Assembly (NCBI GenBank): GCA_951812895.1
Contig: OX638333.1
Span: forward strand, 1,044,366 to 1,108,365
Direction: 5' to 3'
Source of the DNA: an uncultured Roseovarius sp.
GTDB lineage: Bacteria; Pseudomonadota; Alphaproteobacteria; Rhodobacterales; Rhodobacteraceae
Length of the DNA stretch: 64,000 nucleotides
Within the stretch, counting starts at the first letter, position 1, and each line of letters starts with the position of its first letter. Made by a program: the position numbers and the translations under genes. The notes beneath the pieces were generated by a model. It did not search any database, was not told the DNA's origin, and saw only the letters and a list, made by a program, of their open reading frames with translations. This document shows, in pieces, positions 8,682 to 17,185 of this stretch.

Positions 8682-9569
8682 ATGCTTGATCTCAAAGACT
8701 TGAAATGCCTGATTGAAGTAATTGATGAAGGTGGTTTTGAAGCCGCTGCAAAAAAGCTTTGCATATCTGCTGGCGCAGTTTCTCAACGGATCAGACGAAT
8801 GGAAACGCAGGTTGGAAAGCCACTTGTCATTCGCCGTAATCCTCCATACCTGACCGCGGCCGGCGAACGCGTGATGAGCTTTGCACGACGTATTTGGTCT
8901 ATGCAAATGGAGATGGATCAATCGATCCTCGGTGATGTCCCTCGAAATTCAAAAATCGCGATCGCTGTAAATCAGGACTCCCTGACGTGTTGGTTTTTGA
9001 AGGTTATAGAATCGTTCACTGAAGCGACGGGAATGTTCGTTGAAGTCATTACTGCAGACAGTGAAATGACCGAAGAGTTGTTCCAAAAAGGACGCGTGTT
9101 AGCAGCGGTCACGTCAAATCCTAAAGCGATCCCCGGATGCAAATCTAAACCATTGGGAGCGGCAGAGTATGAAATTGTTTGTTCCCGGGATTTTGCCCTG
9201 AAGTACTTTCCCAACGGACTATCGGCCGAGGCATTGAAACATGCCCCTGGCTTATACTTCGATCGCCAGGACCTCGTTGCGGCAGGCCTGCTAAAGAAAT
9301 TTGACGTCGACATTAGCGAGACCAATCGTCATTTCATTCCCGGCAGCGCCGAAATTAATAGAGCAGCTGAATTGGGGTTGGGGTGGTGCGCAAACTCAAT
9401 TCTGATCTCGCGATCGAACGGTGATGACAGCCCCCTAATCAAGCTATGTCCGGATACATATACGGTGAATTTGTACTGGAAGACCTGGGATCTAGCTACA
9501 AGCGAAATTCAGTCGTTGTCAGGACATGTCTACAAAATCTCCCGGGCATGCCTCAGTAAATCCGAGTGA
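8682..9569 (+). CDS. LysR-type regulator, ArgP-like
   Basis: A 295-residue transcription regulator with an N-terminal winged helix-turn-helix (residues 1-60, including GGFEAAAKKLCISAGAVSQR and VIRRNPPYLTAAG) and a periplasmic-binding-type effector domain. The phrases ISAGAVSQRIRRMET and PLVIRR are characteristic of the ArgP/LysG subgroup, which senses arginine or lysine in characterised members. I start at the ATG at 8682, where the HTH begins; the open frame extends 66 codons upstream without domain content. It is divergent from the deacetylase-ureohydrolase operon, so it very likely controls that operon. A guanidino or basic amino-acid effector would suit a ureohydrolase pathway. Confidence 0.88.
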   Translation: MLDLKDLKCLIEVIDEGGFEAAAKKLCISAGAVSQRIRRMETQVGKPLVIRRNPPYLTAAGERVMSFARRIWSMQMEMDQSILGDVPRNSKIAIAVNQDSLTCWFLKVIESFTEATGMFVEVITADSEMTEELFQKGRVLAAVTSNPKAIPGCKSKPLGAAEYEIVCSRDFALKYFPNGLSAEALKHAPGLYFDRQDLVAAGLLKKFDVDISETNRHFIPGSAEINRAAELGLGWCANSILISRSNGDDSPLIKLCPDTYTVNLYWKTWDLATSEIQSLSGHVYKISRACLSKSE

Positions 9570-9883
9570 ATTGCTGATCCACAAACAGCAGTTTCAGCAA
9601 TATTTTCTCATACATCTTCGACATGTTGGAGCACTTCTCCCCATCCGCTTCGAAATTTCGCTCTCGAAATCAAGCCCCTATCTTTAATAGAGAATTGAGA
9701 AGCGACGGAAAGCGGATTTTCATTCACAGGGCAGCATTTGGCATTTTAGGCTCACGTAACCGTCATCTGACATTTTCGGCCAGGCAGAAACCAAGCCCTG
9801 GGTGTTGAATAGCTGCTGAGCGGACAATACAGTCATTTGGTCAGTATGTAAAATTGGAGCCACATATCGAACTTCAGATACGA
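9570..9883. other. Non-coding gap
   Basis: About 310 bases between two convergent genes. It is AT-rich, has no supportable open frame, and I see no clear hairpin with a T-run. Confidence 0.4.
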
Positions 9884-10402
9884 TTATGGAGCGGGAGTTC
9901 CGGCTATTTCATGAAGCACAACCCGTCTCGCCAAACTCTTTGGCGACCACACGTCTTTGATTTTGGTCGCGAAAAACTCTTCAAAGGCGGGAACATCGGT
10001 TGGTAAAATAACCCACGGCTGTTTGGTTGAGGTGAAAATATGTACGTCAGGCGAAAACGGGTCTGGGTTATCAAGTGTTCCAACACGTATAAACCGGACA
10101 AGCTCGCCCAATCCACCACTCATGTCCAGATAGTTGGTCCATAGGGTGAGATGACATGTCGGACAGCGCGCAAACCTTTGTCCAACTCCACTTAACGACG
10201 GAGTATGAATTTCGATCACGTCGCCCTTGGTGACGTTCACCCGATCTGCTTCAATCAGGGCATTGACCGCATGCGCGCCGCCGCTTTCACGCTGACACCA
10301 ACGGCAATGGCAGCCGTGTACAATCATCGGAGTGGTCGTCATTTCATAGCGTACATTTCCACATGCGCACCCGCCTTTAAAAGGTCCAACGTGCTCTTCC
10401 AT
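9884..10402 (-). CDS. GFA (CENP-V/Gfa) domain protein
   Basis: A 172-residue zinc-binding protein of the glutathione-dependent formaldehyde-activating fold. The Cys motifs are in the expected order: GGCACGN near residue 12, HGCHCRWCQ near residue 30 and RCPTCH near residue 80. The start at 10,402 has AAGGAAG upstream; the frame extends 8 codons further without one. Most proteins with this domain are not true formaldehyde-activating enzymes and their role is unknown, so only the fold is assigned. The gene lies just left of an insertion element and has no operon partner. Confidence 0.8.
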   Translation of the reverse strand: MEEHVGPFKGGCACGNVRYEMTTTPMIVHGCHCRWCQRESGGAHAVNALIEADRVNVTKGDVIEIHTPSLSGVGQRFARCPTCHLTLWTNYLDMSGGLGELVRFIRVGTLDNPDPFSPDVHIFTSTKQPWVILPTDVPAFEEFFATKIKDVWSPKSLARRVVLHEIAGTPAP

Positions 10403-10580
10403 AGGTCGCTTCCTTCTACAATGCATGACGCCCCCGACGCGACAACGCGGGAGTAAACAAGGATAAAACGAACTGTATCAACCAATTTTCAAAACTCAAA
10501 CTTAGGTAGGTAATGGGATGTACCGGCTGCTTCACCCAGCAGGTTAGGCTTGGCCTATTTCTGCAACATGGAGAAGTAGC

Positions 10581-11639
10581 ATGGCGAAGAACGATTTTAA
10601 TGAGTTGATGTCGGTTGGCATCGACATTGGCAAAGATGTCTTTCACTTGGTTGGTTTTGATTATGATGGCCAGCTCGTGCTGCGCAAGAAGATCAAACGG
10701 CTGGCACTGTTGGCAACGTTTGAGAATTTGCCGCGCTGCATTGTTGGTATGGAGGCCTGCTTGAGCGCGCATTTTGTCAGCCGGACGCTGCGCGAAATGG
10801 GTTTCGAGCCTCGTATTATTCCTGCGATTTACGTGAAGCCTTTCAACAAGGGTCAAAAGAACGACTACAATGATGCCGAAGCCATCGCAGAGGCTGCGTT
10901 GCGTCCCAATCTGAAAACAGTCTCAGAGAAAACCCAGGACCAGCTTGACCTTCAAGCACTACATCGCGTCCGGTCTCGCCTTGTGTCGCGGCGGACGGCA
11001 GCCATGAACCAAATCCGTGCCTTTTTGATCGAACAAGGCATCACCGTCCGGCGCAGTGTCGCCGCCCTGCGCAATTCCCTTGATGCTATTCTGGACAACC
11101 GCAGTGGCGAGATGTCCCTGCGCATGCGGAAGCTGATTTTGGGTCTTCAACAGGATTGGATCTGGCTGGATAAACGGATCGAGATGACGACATCAGAAAT
11201 CAAAAAGGTCAGTGAAACTGAGCCGGGTTGCCAGCGCCTCATGACCATCCCAGGCATCGGCCCCCTGATCTCGACAGCAATGGTCGCCGCCATCGGCAAA
11301 GGCGAGGCCTATGACCGAGGGCGTGACTTTGCGGCCTGGCTTGGATTGGTGCCACGGCAACACAGCACTGGGGGACGCACCATATTAGGCAGCATCACAA
11401 AACGCGGAAGTAGATATCTGCGCATGCTCTTTGTGCAGGCAGCACAGGTCATCATGATGCGGCCAAAGAACTGGCACAAGTTCAGCTTTGGCGTTTGGCT
11501 GGAGGCGGCCTCAACGCGCATGCAGCACAACAAGCTTGGTGTCGCACTGGCCAACAAACTGGCCCGGATCGCATGGAGCGTTCTAAGCTCCGGCAAGGAT
11601 TTTGATTGGAAGGAAAGAGAGACAGCGTCAGCGATCTAA
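10581..11639 (+). CDS. IS110/IS1111-type DEDD transposase
   Basis: A 352-residue recombinase that moves its own element by RNA-guided DNA recombination. The N-terminal RuvC-like DEDD domain shows GIDIGKDVFHLVGFD, GMEAC and NDYNDAEAIAEAA, supplying Asp, Glu and the Asp pair. The C-terminal transposase_20 domain begins at MTIPGIGPLISTAMVAAIG and contains HSTGGRTILGSITKRGSRY, with the conserved Ser used in strand exchange. The length is normal and the frame is intact, so the element may be active. It has its own promoter region at about 10,490-10,570. Confidence 0.93.
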   Translation: MAKNDFNELMSVGIDIGKDVFHLVGFDYDGQLVLRKKIKRLALLATFENLPRCIVGMEACLSAHFVSRTLREMGFEPRIIPAIYVKPFNKGQKNDYNDAEAIAEAALRPNLKTVSEKTQDQLDLQALHRVRSRLVSRRTAAMNQIRAFLIEQGITVRRSVAALRNSLDAILDNRSGEMSLRMRKLILGLQQDWIWLDKRIEMTTSEIKKVSETEPGCQRLMTIPGIGPLISTAMVAAIGKGEAYDRGRDFAAWLGLVPRQHSTGGRTILGSITKRGSRYLRMLFVQAAQVIMMRPKNWHKFSFGVWLEAASTRMQHNKLGVALANKLARIAWSVLSSGKDFDWKERETASAI

Positions 11640-11860
11640 GCAGACCGCTGACACAACGATGTTCGTAAACCTCAAATGCATGGAACGGGAATAAGACGCA
11701 CCCAAAGTCTGAGAGCCCAAATGGTCATCAATGATCTGGTAAGTAATGAGACAGCGGCGCGTGCGCACTCCCAACAGGGCCACGGCAATCAACAAGCCGA
11801 TACAAAGGCCGGATACATATCAGCGACTTCCTGAAGACGTGCAATTTATCACTTGCGAAC
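11640..11860 (+). ncRNA. Candidate guide (seekRNA/bridge RNA) region of IS1111-type element
   Basis: The 220 bases between the transposase stop and the right subterminal repeat have no open frame. In studied IS1111-group elements this position encodes the small guide RNA that pairs with target and donor DNA. The assignment here rests on position and family alone; I did not fold the RNA or identify guide loops. Confidence 0.35.
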
Positions 11861-12100
11861 AGCAGCCGGTACATACAAATGGGCTCGTTGGAGACTTTAG
11901 CTGCTGAACATTCAGATGGCGGCAGAGCCGGGCTTTGTTGCCGTCAACGGCAATTGTACGAACATCCGCTGTACCGTTTGATCATTTTCCTTTCGTGGAA
12001 CCCCGGATGCTTTGTTGAAGTAACAAGAGTTAGGGCCAAGAATTGAGCCAAAAACGAAAACGTTGTAGACTATCCTGATTACATCTCGGGAAGGAAATCT

Positions 12101-12792
12101 ATGCGCATCCTGTTGATAGCCGCCCTTAGTTTTTTTCCGTTTGTGGCGCAGGCTGAAAGCTTACTTTTTGAATATGAGATTGCCAACTCTGGCGCCTTGG
12201 CCAATGTCGAATTACACATCCACCCAGATGAACTCTCCGCCCTGGTTGGCCCATCCGGCAGCGGGAAAACGACGGCGATCCAGTTGTTGGGACCAATCCT
12301 TCAGCCGACGGGCGGAAAATTCACTGTGATTGTCTCGGACGAACCCAATGGGCGTTTCGGCGAATTCAACATTTCCAGCGGGCTGGAGTTTGCAAAAATG
12401 CCAAAACGGCGAAATCCGGATGGGCAAGGGGATCGAACTAAAGGTCGGAGATTTTTGGGTTAATCCAACGAATGATATGACTGTCATTGGGCCTGTCAGT
12501 CTTGTGGCCTCGATCATGGCAAAGATCGACAAGCTTCTGGGCGATCAAGCCCCGCCGCCCTTTGATCGGGGGATCATCCCGGCGGGCACGACGCTGGTGC
12601 GCATGTCTGGCGGCCAAGCTCAGCGAATAAGCGTCGCGGCATATGGCCTTTGACCCGATCATCATTTTGATGGATGAGCCGACCAGCAGCTTGGATCCAG
12701 CAGTGGACACGACAACGGGAGTCTCCGGTGCCACAACTTCCACGCTGGGTGCTAGTGAGGCCGTCTCCGGCGCCGCCGCTACTGGAAACTAA
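12101..12792 (+). pseudogene. Decayed chimera of secreted protein and ABC ATPase
   Basis: The first frame opens with a clear signal peptide (ending FPFVAQAES, residues 12-20). At about codon 40 it runs into an ABC ATPase Walker A region (ALVGPSGSGKTT) and then leaves ABC sequence again. After a frameshift near 12,400-12,425 another frame continues with non-ABC sequence, then meets the ABC signature (MSGGQAQRIS, 12,603). A second frameshift at about 12,645 leads into Walker B (IIILMDEPTSSLDP) and a Ser/Thr/Ala-rich tail ending at 12,792. The ABC Q-loop and helical domain are missing. It reads as two genes mixed together and frameshifted at least twice, so no functional product is expected. It lies between an IS element and a repeat. 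Confidence 0.72.
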
Positions 12793-13275
12793 GCGGTATC
12801 AAGTTTGTAGGTCACCACGTGCGACCTCCTAGCTGCGACAGAGGTTTTGGAGACATCCGATTTCCGCACAGTTTGGGCGATCATTACGGTGTCTTTGAAG
12901 GCGATTTTTCGGACGCGTTGAAATCCTGATTTGTTGCTGAAAACAATGAAGCCGACGTCCGATATCGCTAGTCTAATGCACAGGCTGGGCTCTCACCGGT
13001 CATCGGAGCAGGTGCAGTATCTGCATTGCAGGAAACCGAGACCACCATCGTGGACGGCCCTGATCTGCCGTTCGACCGACCTTCGCGATGCCGCGGTGCG
13101 ACCCGTGGGACCGGATATTCGCTGCACCTGCGAAAATTTACGTGAACCGAATTCACATACCGCGGGACATTGTGGAAATTCGCCACAGCTCCACCAATGG
13201 CCGATTGTGAGGCTTAACAACAAAAGCGATATCTGAGTGGCGCGCCGGAAGGGCACGACGCTGTCGGTCGGTTGA
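12793..13275. repeat. Non-coding stretch with dispersed repeat unit
   Basis: No supportable gene. The part from about 12,990 to 13,140 is the diverged partner of 3735-3880. It has TCATCGGAGCAGGTGCAGTA-like sequence at its start, GATGCCGCGGTGCGACCCGT at about 13,087, and TTCGCTGCA near 13,119. Confidence 0.55.
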
Positions 13276-14175
13276 TCAAAGGTTAATGTTTAGTTCGTAT
13301 TCTGAAACAACTGCCAACAATTCACGTACGAAAACATCAACAAGGTCTGACGCCTCTCCTGATGGAGGGTGAAGAAGAACGACTTCGTGAAATATTTCCA
13401 AGTCGATTGGTACAGCTATCAAATTTCGACTTTGAAAGTGTGCCGCCGTAATGGGATCAATAACTGAAATCCCTACTCCTTTTTCAACCAGTTCACAATT
13501 GGTGGCAAAAAACTGAGTATGTATCGATGGTGCCCAATCGAAGCCGGCAAGAGCAAATGCGGCGGACAATTGCCGACTGGTGGAATGGTCGTTGAATAGA
13601 GCCACAATTTTTTCTGGCGCTAGGTCGTCGATGGATAGCACCTCACGCGTCGCTAATTCGTGATCTGCAGGGACTGCACAAACACATCGCAGGCGAATTT
13701 CACGATAGACGTTTCCCGAGGGTTCCACCGGCGGTTCGACCAGGGCGATGTCATATTGCTGCGAGGGAAACAAACTGCGGACCATGTGCGAACTTCGGGT
13801 TTGGATATCGAACTTTACATCTGGATAGTTGACGTGCATTCGAGCAATCGCCTGCGGCAAAACCGTTAGACCATAACCAGGAAGCGTGGCGATCGTTATA
13901 GCGCCGAATTTCCCCTGACGGATCTGGCTGGCAACTTGATTGGCAAGATCTACGTCGCTCAATAACCGGTCTGTGATCTCATAGAAATAAGTCGCTTCGA
14001 CCGTTGGGTGCAGCCGGCCAGACCGACGATCGAAAAGCGAAAAGCCCAGTTGATGCTCCAGATTTGAGATCATGGTGCTGACACCAGGTTGGGACATATT
14101 AAGCACGTCGGCAGCCTTTGAAACTGTCTTGTGCAGCATGATCATCTTAAAACATTGGAGTTGCTTTAAGTTCAT
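13276..14175 (-). CDS. LysR-type regulator of the TRAP cluster
   Basis: A 299-residue LysR-family regulator. The winged HTH is at residues 1-60 (KTVSKAADVLNMSQPGVSTM, then LGFSLFDRRSGRLHPT), followed by an effector-binding domain that contains CVCAVPADHELAT and ELVEKGVGISVIDP. The gene faces dctPQM and the second ureohydrolase. An inverted repeat lies in the 129-base space between them, so it most likely controls that operon in response to its transported substrate. GAGGG lies upstream of the ATG. Confidence 0.88.
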   Translation of the reverse strand: MNLKQLQCFKMIMLHKTVSKAADVLNMSQPGVSTMISNLEHQLGFSLFDRRSGRLHPTVEATYFYEITDRLLSDVDLANQVASQIRQGKFGAITIATLPGYGLTVLPQAIARMHVNYPDVKFDIQTRSSHMVRSLFPSQQYDIALVEPPVEPSGNVYREIRLRCVCAVPADHELATREVLSIDDLAPEKIVALFNDHSTSRQLSAAFALAGFDWAPSIHTQFFATNCELVEKGVGISVIDPITAAHFQSRNLIAVPIDLEIFHEVVLLHPPSGEASDLVDVFVRELLAVVSEYELNINL

Positions 14176-14202
14176 AACATCCCTCGCGTTGGTTCTCTAT
14201 GT

Positions 14203-14257
14203 ATTTCAATTTCGTATACTAAACACAAATCATATTATTATTTTTGTATATTGAAAT
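14203..14257. promoter_or_regulatory. Inverted repeat in LysR/dctP intergenic region
   Basis: ATTTCAAT (14,203-14,210) is repeated in inverse as ATTGAAAT (14,250-14,257), and both arms are next to GTATA-type sequence on their inner side. The layout, between divergent LysR and target genes, suits a LysR binding region overlapping the dctP promoter. Confidence 0.45.
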
Positions 14258-14304
14258 TGTCTACGCTCACCCAATGACAAGCATCAAATCAAGGGGAACT
14301 GATC

Positions 14305-15300
14305 ATGATCAACAAATTCAAATTCACTCTATCGGGCTTGGCTTTCGCCATTGGCTCTAGTGCTGCGTTTGCAGGCGATGTCGCGATAAACTTGGGCTTT
14401 GCAGCGCCGGAAGAAAGCGCCTATGGCGTTCTCGCCGCGAAATTCGAAGAACTGGCCGAGGAGTATTCCGGAGGATCCATCGATGTAAAAGTCCGGTGCT
14501 GCACGCAACTGGCCACGGAAGACGAAGCCTTTAAAGCAATGCAACTCGGCACGGTGGACATGTACATCATGACCCACAACAATATTTCTCCTCACTTCGC
14601 GCCAATGGAAGCATTTGTGCTGCCGTACATTTTCCAAAGTACGAATCACGCCTACAAGGTGCTGGACGGTGAGGTCGGTGCGGGCATTGCCGAGCAAATC
14701 AAACAAAAGACGTCTCTCGATCTGCTGACATTTGGTTATGTCGAATATCGTGATTTCTACAATACTGAACGGCCCATCAACAGCATCGAGGACATTCAGG
14801 GCATTCGCGTACGCGTGCCACAGAACAACGTAATGATCAAAACGCACGAGGCGTTTGGATCCGTGCCGTTACCGATTGCATGGTCTGAAACTCTGGCCGC
14901 CTTGCAAACTGGCGCGGTTTCAGCGGGCGACAGTGGCGCGTCCTTTGTTCGGTCACAGAAGTTTTACGAGATCGCCGACAACCTGGCGGTTCTGGAACAT
15001 TTCGCCTTTTTCACTCCGATGCTGGCAAGCAACCGGATTATGGGAAAGCTCGACGAATCTCAGCAGGATGCTGTGCGTCGGGCGGCGCGTGATGCAGGTC
15101 AGCACCAGCGCGTAGAAATGGCACGGCAACTGGAAGATGCACGCGAATTTCTCGCAGCGGATGGTGGCATGACGATTACCTTCCCGGACAAGGATGGCTT
15201 TATTGCAGCTGGCATCAAAGTGCAGGATGAATTCATTGCAGAAGGCGCCAATGACGCAACCAGGGCGCTGATCCTCGATATCCGCGCTGCCGCTGAATAA
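14305..15300 (+). CDS. dctP: TRAP transporter substrate-binding protein
   Basis: A 331-residue periplasmic solute receptor of a TRAP transporter. It has a signal peptide cleaved after AFA at about residue 23. The DctP core is visible: FAAPEESAYGVLAAKFEELAEE, then IQGIRVRVPQNNVMIKTHEAFGSVPLP, where the Arg that grips a substrate carboxylate is expected, and a terminal helix with VQDEFIAEG. The Arg in RVRVPQN suggests an organic-acid or amino-acid-like ligand. It is the first gene of the operon with dctQ, dctM, a ureohydrolase and a TauE-type protein. A hairpin after the gene should make it more abundant than the membrane parts. Confidence 0.93.
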   Translation: MINKFKFTLSGLAFAIGSSAAFAGDVAINLGFAAPEESAYGVLAAKFEELAEEYSGGSIDVKVRCCTQLATEDEAFKAMQLGTVDMYIMTHNNISPHFAPMEAFVLPYIFQSTNHAYKVLDGEVGAGIAEQIKQKTSLDLLTFGYVEYRDFYNTERPINSIEDIQGIRVRVPQNNVMIKTHEAFGSVPLPIAWSETLAALQTGAVSAGDSGASFVRSQKFYEIADNLAVLEHFAFFTPMLASNRIMGKLDESQQDAVRRAARDAGQHQRVEMARQLEDAREFLAADGGMTITFPDKDGFIAAGIKVQDEFIAEGANDATRALILDIRAAAE

Positions 15301-15337
15301 CCAAATTCTCCCTGTGGCCCCTGCGGCCCACCTTTTT

Positions 15338-15368
15338 GGGGCGCGTGCAATAAGCGCGCCCCCTTTTT
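15338..15368 (+). terminator. Intra-operon hairpin after dctP
   Basis: GGGGCGCG (15,338-15,345) pairs with CGCGCCCC (15,355-15,362) across a 9-base loop and is followed by a run of five T. It lies between dctP and dctQ and is probably a partial terminator or mRNA stabiliser that raises receptor expression over the permease. Confidence 0.7.
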
Positions 15369-15386
15369 CTAGAATTGGAGAGAAGC

Positions 15387-15884
15387 ATGTTTGCGAATGC
15401 TCTGTTTAAACTTGATACGCGTTTCGAAGAGATATTTTGTGTAATCGGCTTGTCGATCATGGCCATATGTATCTTCACACAAGTCATTCTGCGCGTGTTC
15501 TTTGAATCCGCGTTTCATGGCGCCGAAGAACTCGCCGTCTACGGTATGGTAACGGCCATCTACCTCGGGTGTTCGCTGGCCATTCGCGAACGCGCGCATA
15601 TCCGCATTACCTTTCTCGTCGAGAAGCTCCCGCATAAAGGGCAGGTTTTCTGCATCGTTCTGGCGGATCTGCTTTGGATGGCCTTCATCGTGTTGTTGCT
15701 TAAGGAAAGCATCACCTGGATCCAGCTGTTAATCCAATTCGACTACATTTCACCTGCTTTGGGTATCAACCAAAAATACCCCCAATCCATCGTTCCGCTC
15801 GCCCTGTGCCTGATGATCGGGCGCATGGTTCAGGTTTACTACCGATGGATCATCCGGGACAAAAAAGAAGGATTGCCGCTATGA
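15387..15884 (+). CDS. dctQ: TRAP transporter small permease subunit
   Basis: A 165-residue membrane protein with four hydrophobic helices, matching the DctQ small subunit that scaffolds the large permease. The helices lie near residues 17-38, 50-70, 90-110 and 130-150, with the usual IREAHI-like stretch present as IRERAHIRITF after helix two. I use the ATG at 15,387, preceded by GGAGAG; a TTG at 15,375 is in frame but overlaps that site. It overlaps dctM by four bases. Confidence 0.9.
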   Translation: MFANALFKLDTRFEEIFCVIGLSIMAICIFTQVILRVFFESAFHGAEELAVYGMVTAIYLGCSLAIRERAHIRITFLVEKLPHKGQVFCIVLADLLWMAFIVLLLKESITWIQLLIQFDYISPALGINQKYPQSIVPLALCLMIGRMVQVYYRWIIRDKKEGLPL

Positions 15885-17176
15885 ACGGTCCAACGTGGAT
15901 GGCAGCAGTCTTTCTGTTCACCATCGTCATCGGGGTCCCAATCCCTTTCGCCGCGGGTATCGCCACTGTTATCGGGCTCTATATCGCGGATATCCCGCTC
16001 GCGCTGTTGGCACAAAGTGCCTACAACGCCTTTGAGCCTTTTCCGCTGACCACAATTCCGCTTTTTGTTCTGGCGGGTCAGCTCATGGAAAAGGGCGGCA
16101 TGTCCGAAAAACTGATCCAGATCGCACAACGAATGATCGGAGCATATAAAGGCGGCATCGGTCTGGTGACCGTTGTGGCCTGCATGTTTTTCTCGGCGCT
16201 CTCAGGCTCCGGCCCGGCGACAACTGCCGCCATCGGGTCGATCACAATTCCAACTATGCTGAAGGAAAAGTACCGCCCGCGCTTCGCCGGAGCTGTAGCG
16301 GCAGCGGCAGGTGCCATGGGCAGCATGATACCGCCCAGCAACCTGCTGATCATTTATGGCCTCGTCACAGACGAAAGCATTCCGCGTCTCTTTCTTGCGG
16401 GCATTGTGCCGGGGTTGTTCCTGGGCTTCCTTCTTTGCGTCGTTACTTACGGTATTGCCAAAAAGAATGATTATGGCGGTACCGGTGAAAAATTCACACT
16501 TGTCCCGCTCATGTGGGCACTTTGGGAAGGCAAATGGGCCATTGGTGCGCCAGTCTTTATTTTGGGTGGAATCTATGCTGGTTTCTTCACACCATCAGAA
16601 GCTGCTGCTGCCGCCGTTTTCTATGGTCTTTTTGTCGGCCTCTTCATCTACAAGGGCCTGACCTGGCGCGGTGTCTACGAATCTCTTCGGTTTACCGCTA
16701 TTCTCGCCGGATCGATCCTGTTCATCTTGGGTTCGACAAAGGCGTTTGGGCAGTTGGTCACGATCTTTGACATCCCGGACATGGTAGGGGCGGCATTCCA
16801 GGGGATCATCGACTATCCGTGGCTCGTGATGCTTTGCATCGGTGTTGTCTACATCTTCGTCGGCATGTGGTTGGAGTCGATCCCGCAGATCATCATTTTC
16901 ACTGCAGTCATGCTTCCAATTGCAACTCAGATTGGCATAGACCCGATTGTCTTTGGCGTCTTTACGGTGATGACTTGTGAAGTGGGTTTCCTGACACCAC
17001 CAATCGGAGTGAACCTCTTTGTTGCCTCCAAACTGACGAAGACATCCGTCGAGGATATTTCAGTGGGCGTTATTCCACTGCTTATTCCTTACCTCTTCAT
17101 CATCGTTCTGCTCTGCTTCTGGGGGGACTGGGTAACGTGGTTGCCAGATCTCGTCATGGGCCCTTCACTGGATTAG
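15881..17176 (+). CDS. dctM: TRAP transporter large permease subunit
   Basis: A 431-residue integral membrane protein, the sodium-coupled transport subunit of the TRAP system. Typical DctM features are FFSALSGSGPATTAAIGSIT, AAAAGAMGSMIPPSNLLIIYG and the late PPIGVNLFVASKL motif, spread over about 11-12 helices. The ATG at 15,881 overlaps the dctQ stop as ATGA, indicating coupled translation. Ten bases separate it from the ureohydrolase gene, so the imported compound is probably that enzyme's substrate. Confidence 0.93.
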   Translation: MNGPTWMAAVFLFTIVIGVPIPFAAGIATVIGLYIADIPLALLAQSAYNAFEPFPLTTIPLFVLAGQLMEKGGMSEKLIQIAQRMIGAYKGGIGLVTVVACMFFSALSGSGPATTAAIGSITIPTMLKEKYRPRFAGAVAAAAGAMGSMIPPSNLLIIYGLVTDESIPRLFLAGIVPGLFLGFLLCVVTYGIAKKNDYGGTGEKFTLVPLMWALWEGKWAIGAPVFILGGIYAGFFTPSEAAAAAVFYGLFVGLFIYKGLTWRGVYESLRFTAILAGSILFILGSTKAFGQLVTIFDIPDMVGAAFQGIIDYPWLVMLCIGVVYIFVGMWLESIPQIIIFTAVMLPIATQIGIDPIVFGVFTVMTCEVGFLTPPIGVNLFVASKLTKTSVEDISVGVIPLLIPYLFIIVLLCFWGDWVTWLPDLVMGPSLD

Positions 17177-17185
17177 GAGAAATCA

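Larger units (their letters stand above)
10518..11874 (+). mobile_element. IS110-family (IS1111 group) insertion sequence
   Basis: The element holds one transposase gene flanked by exact 14-base subterminal inverted repeats: ATGTACCGGCTGCT at 10,518-10,531 and AGCAGCCGGTACAT at 11,861-11,874. Subterminal inverted repeats and a long non-coding right end (about 220 bases) are hallmarks of the IS1111 group of IS110 elements. The true tips lie a few bases outside the repeats and cannot be fixed without an empty site. No target duplication is expected for this family. Confidence 0.82.
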
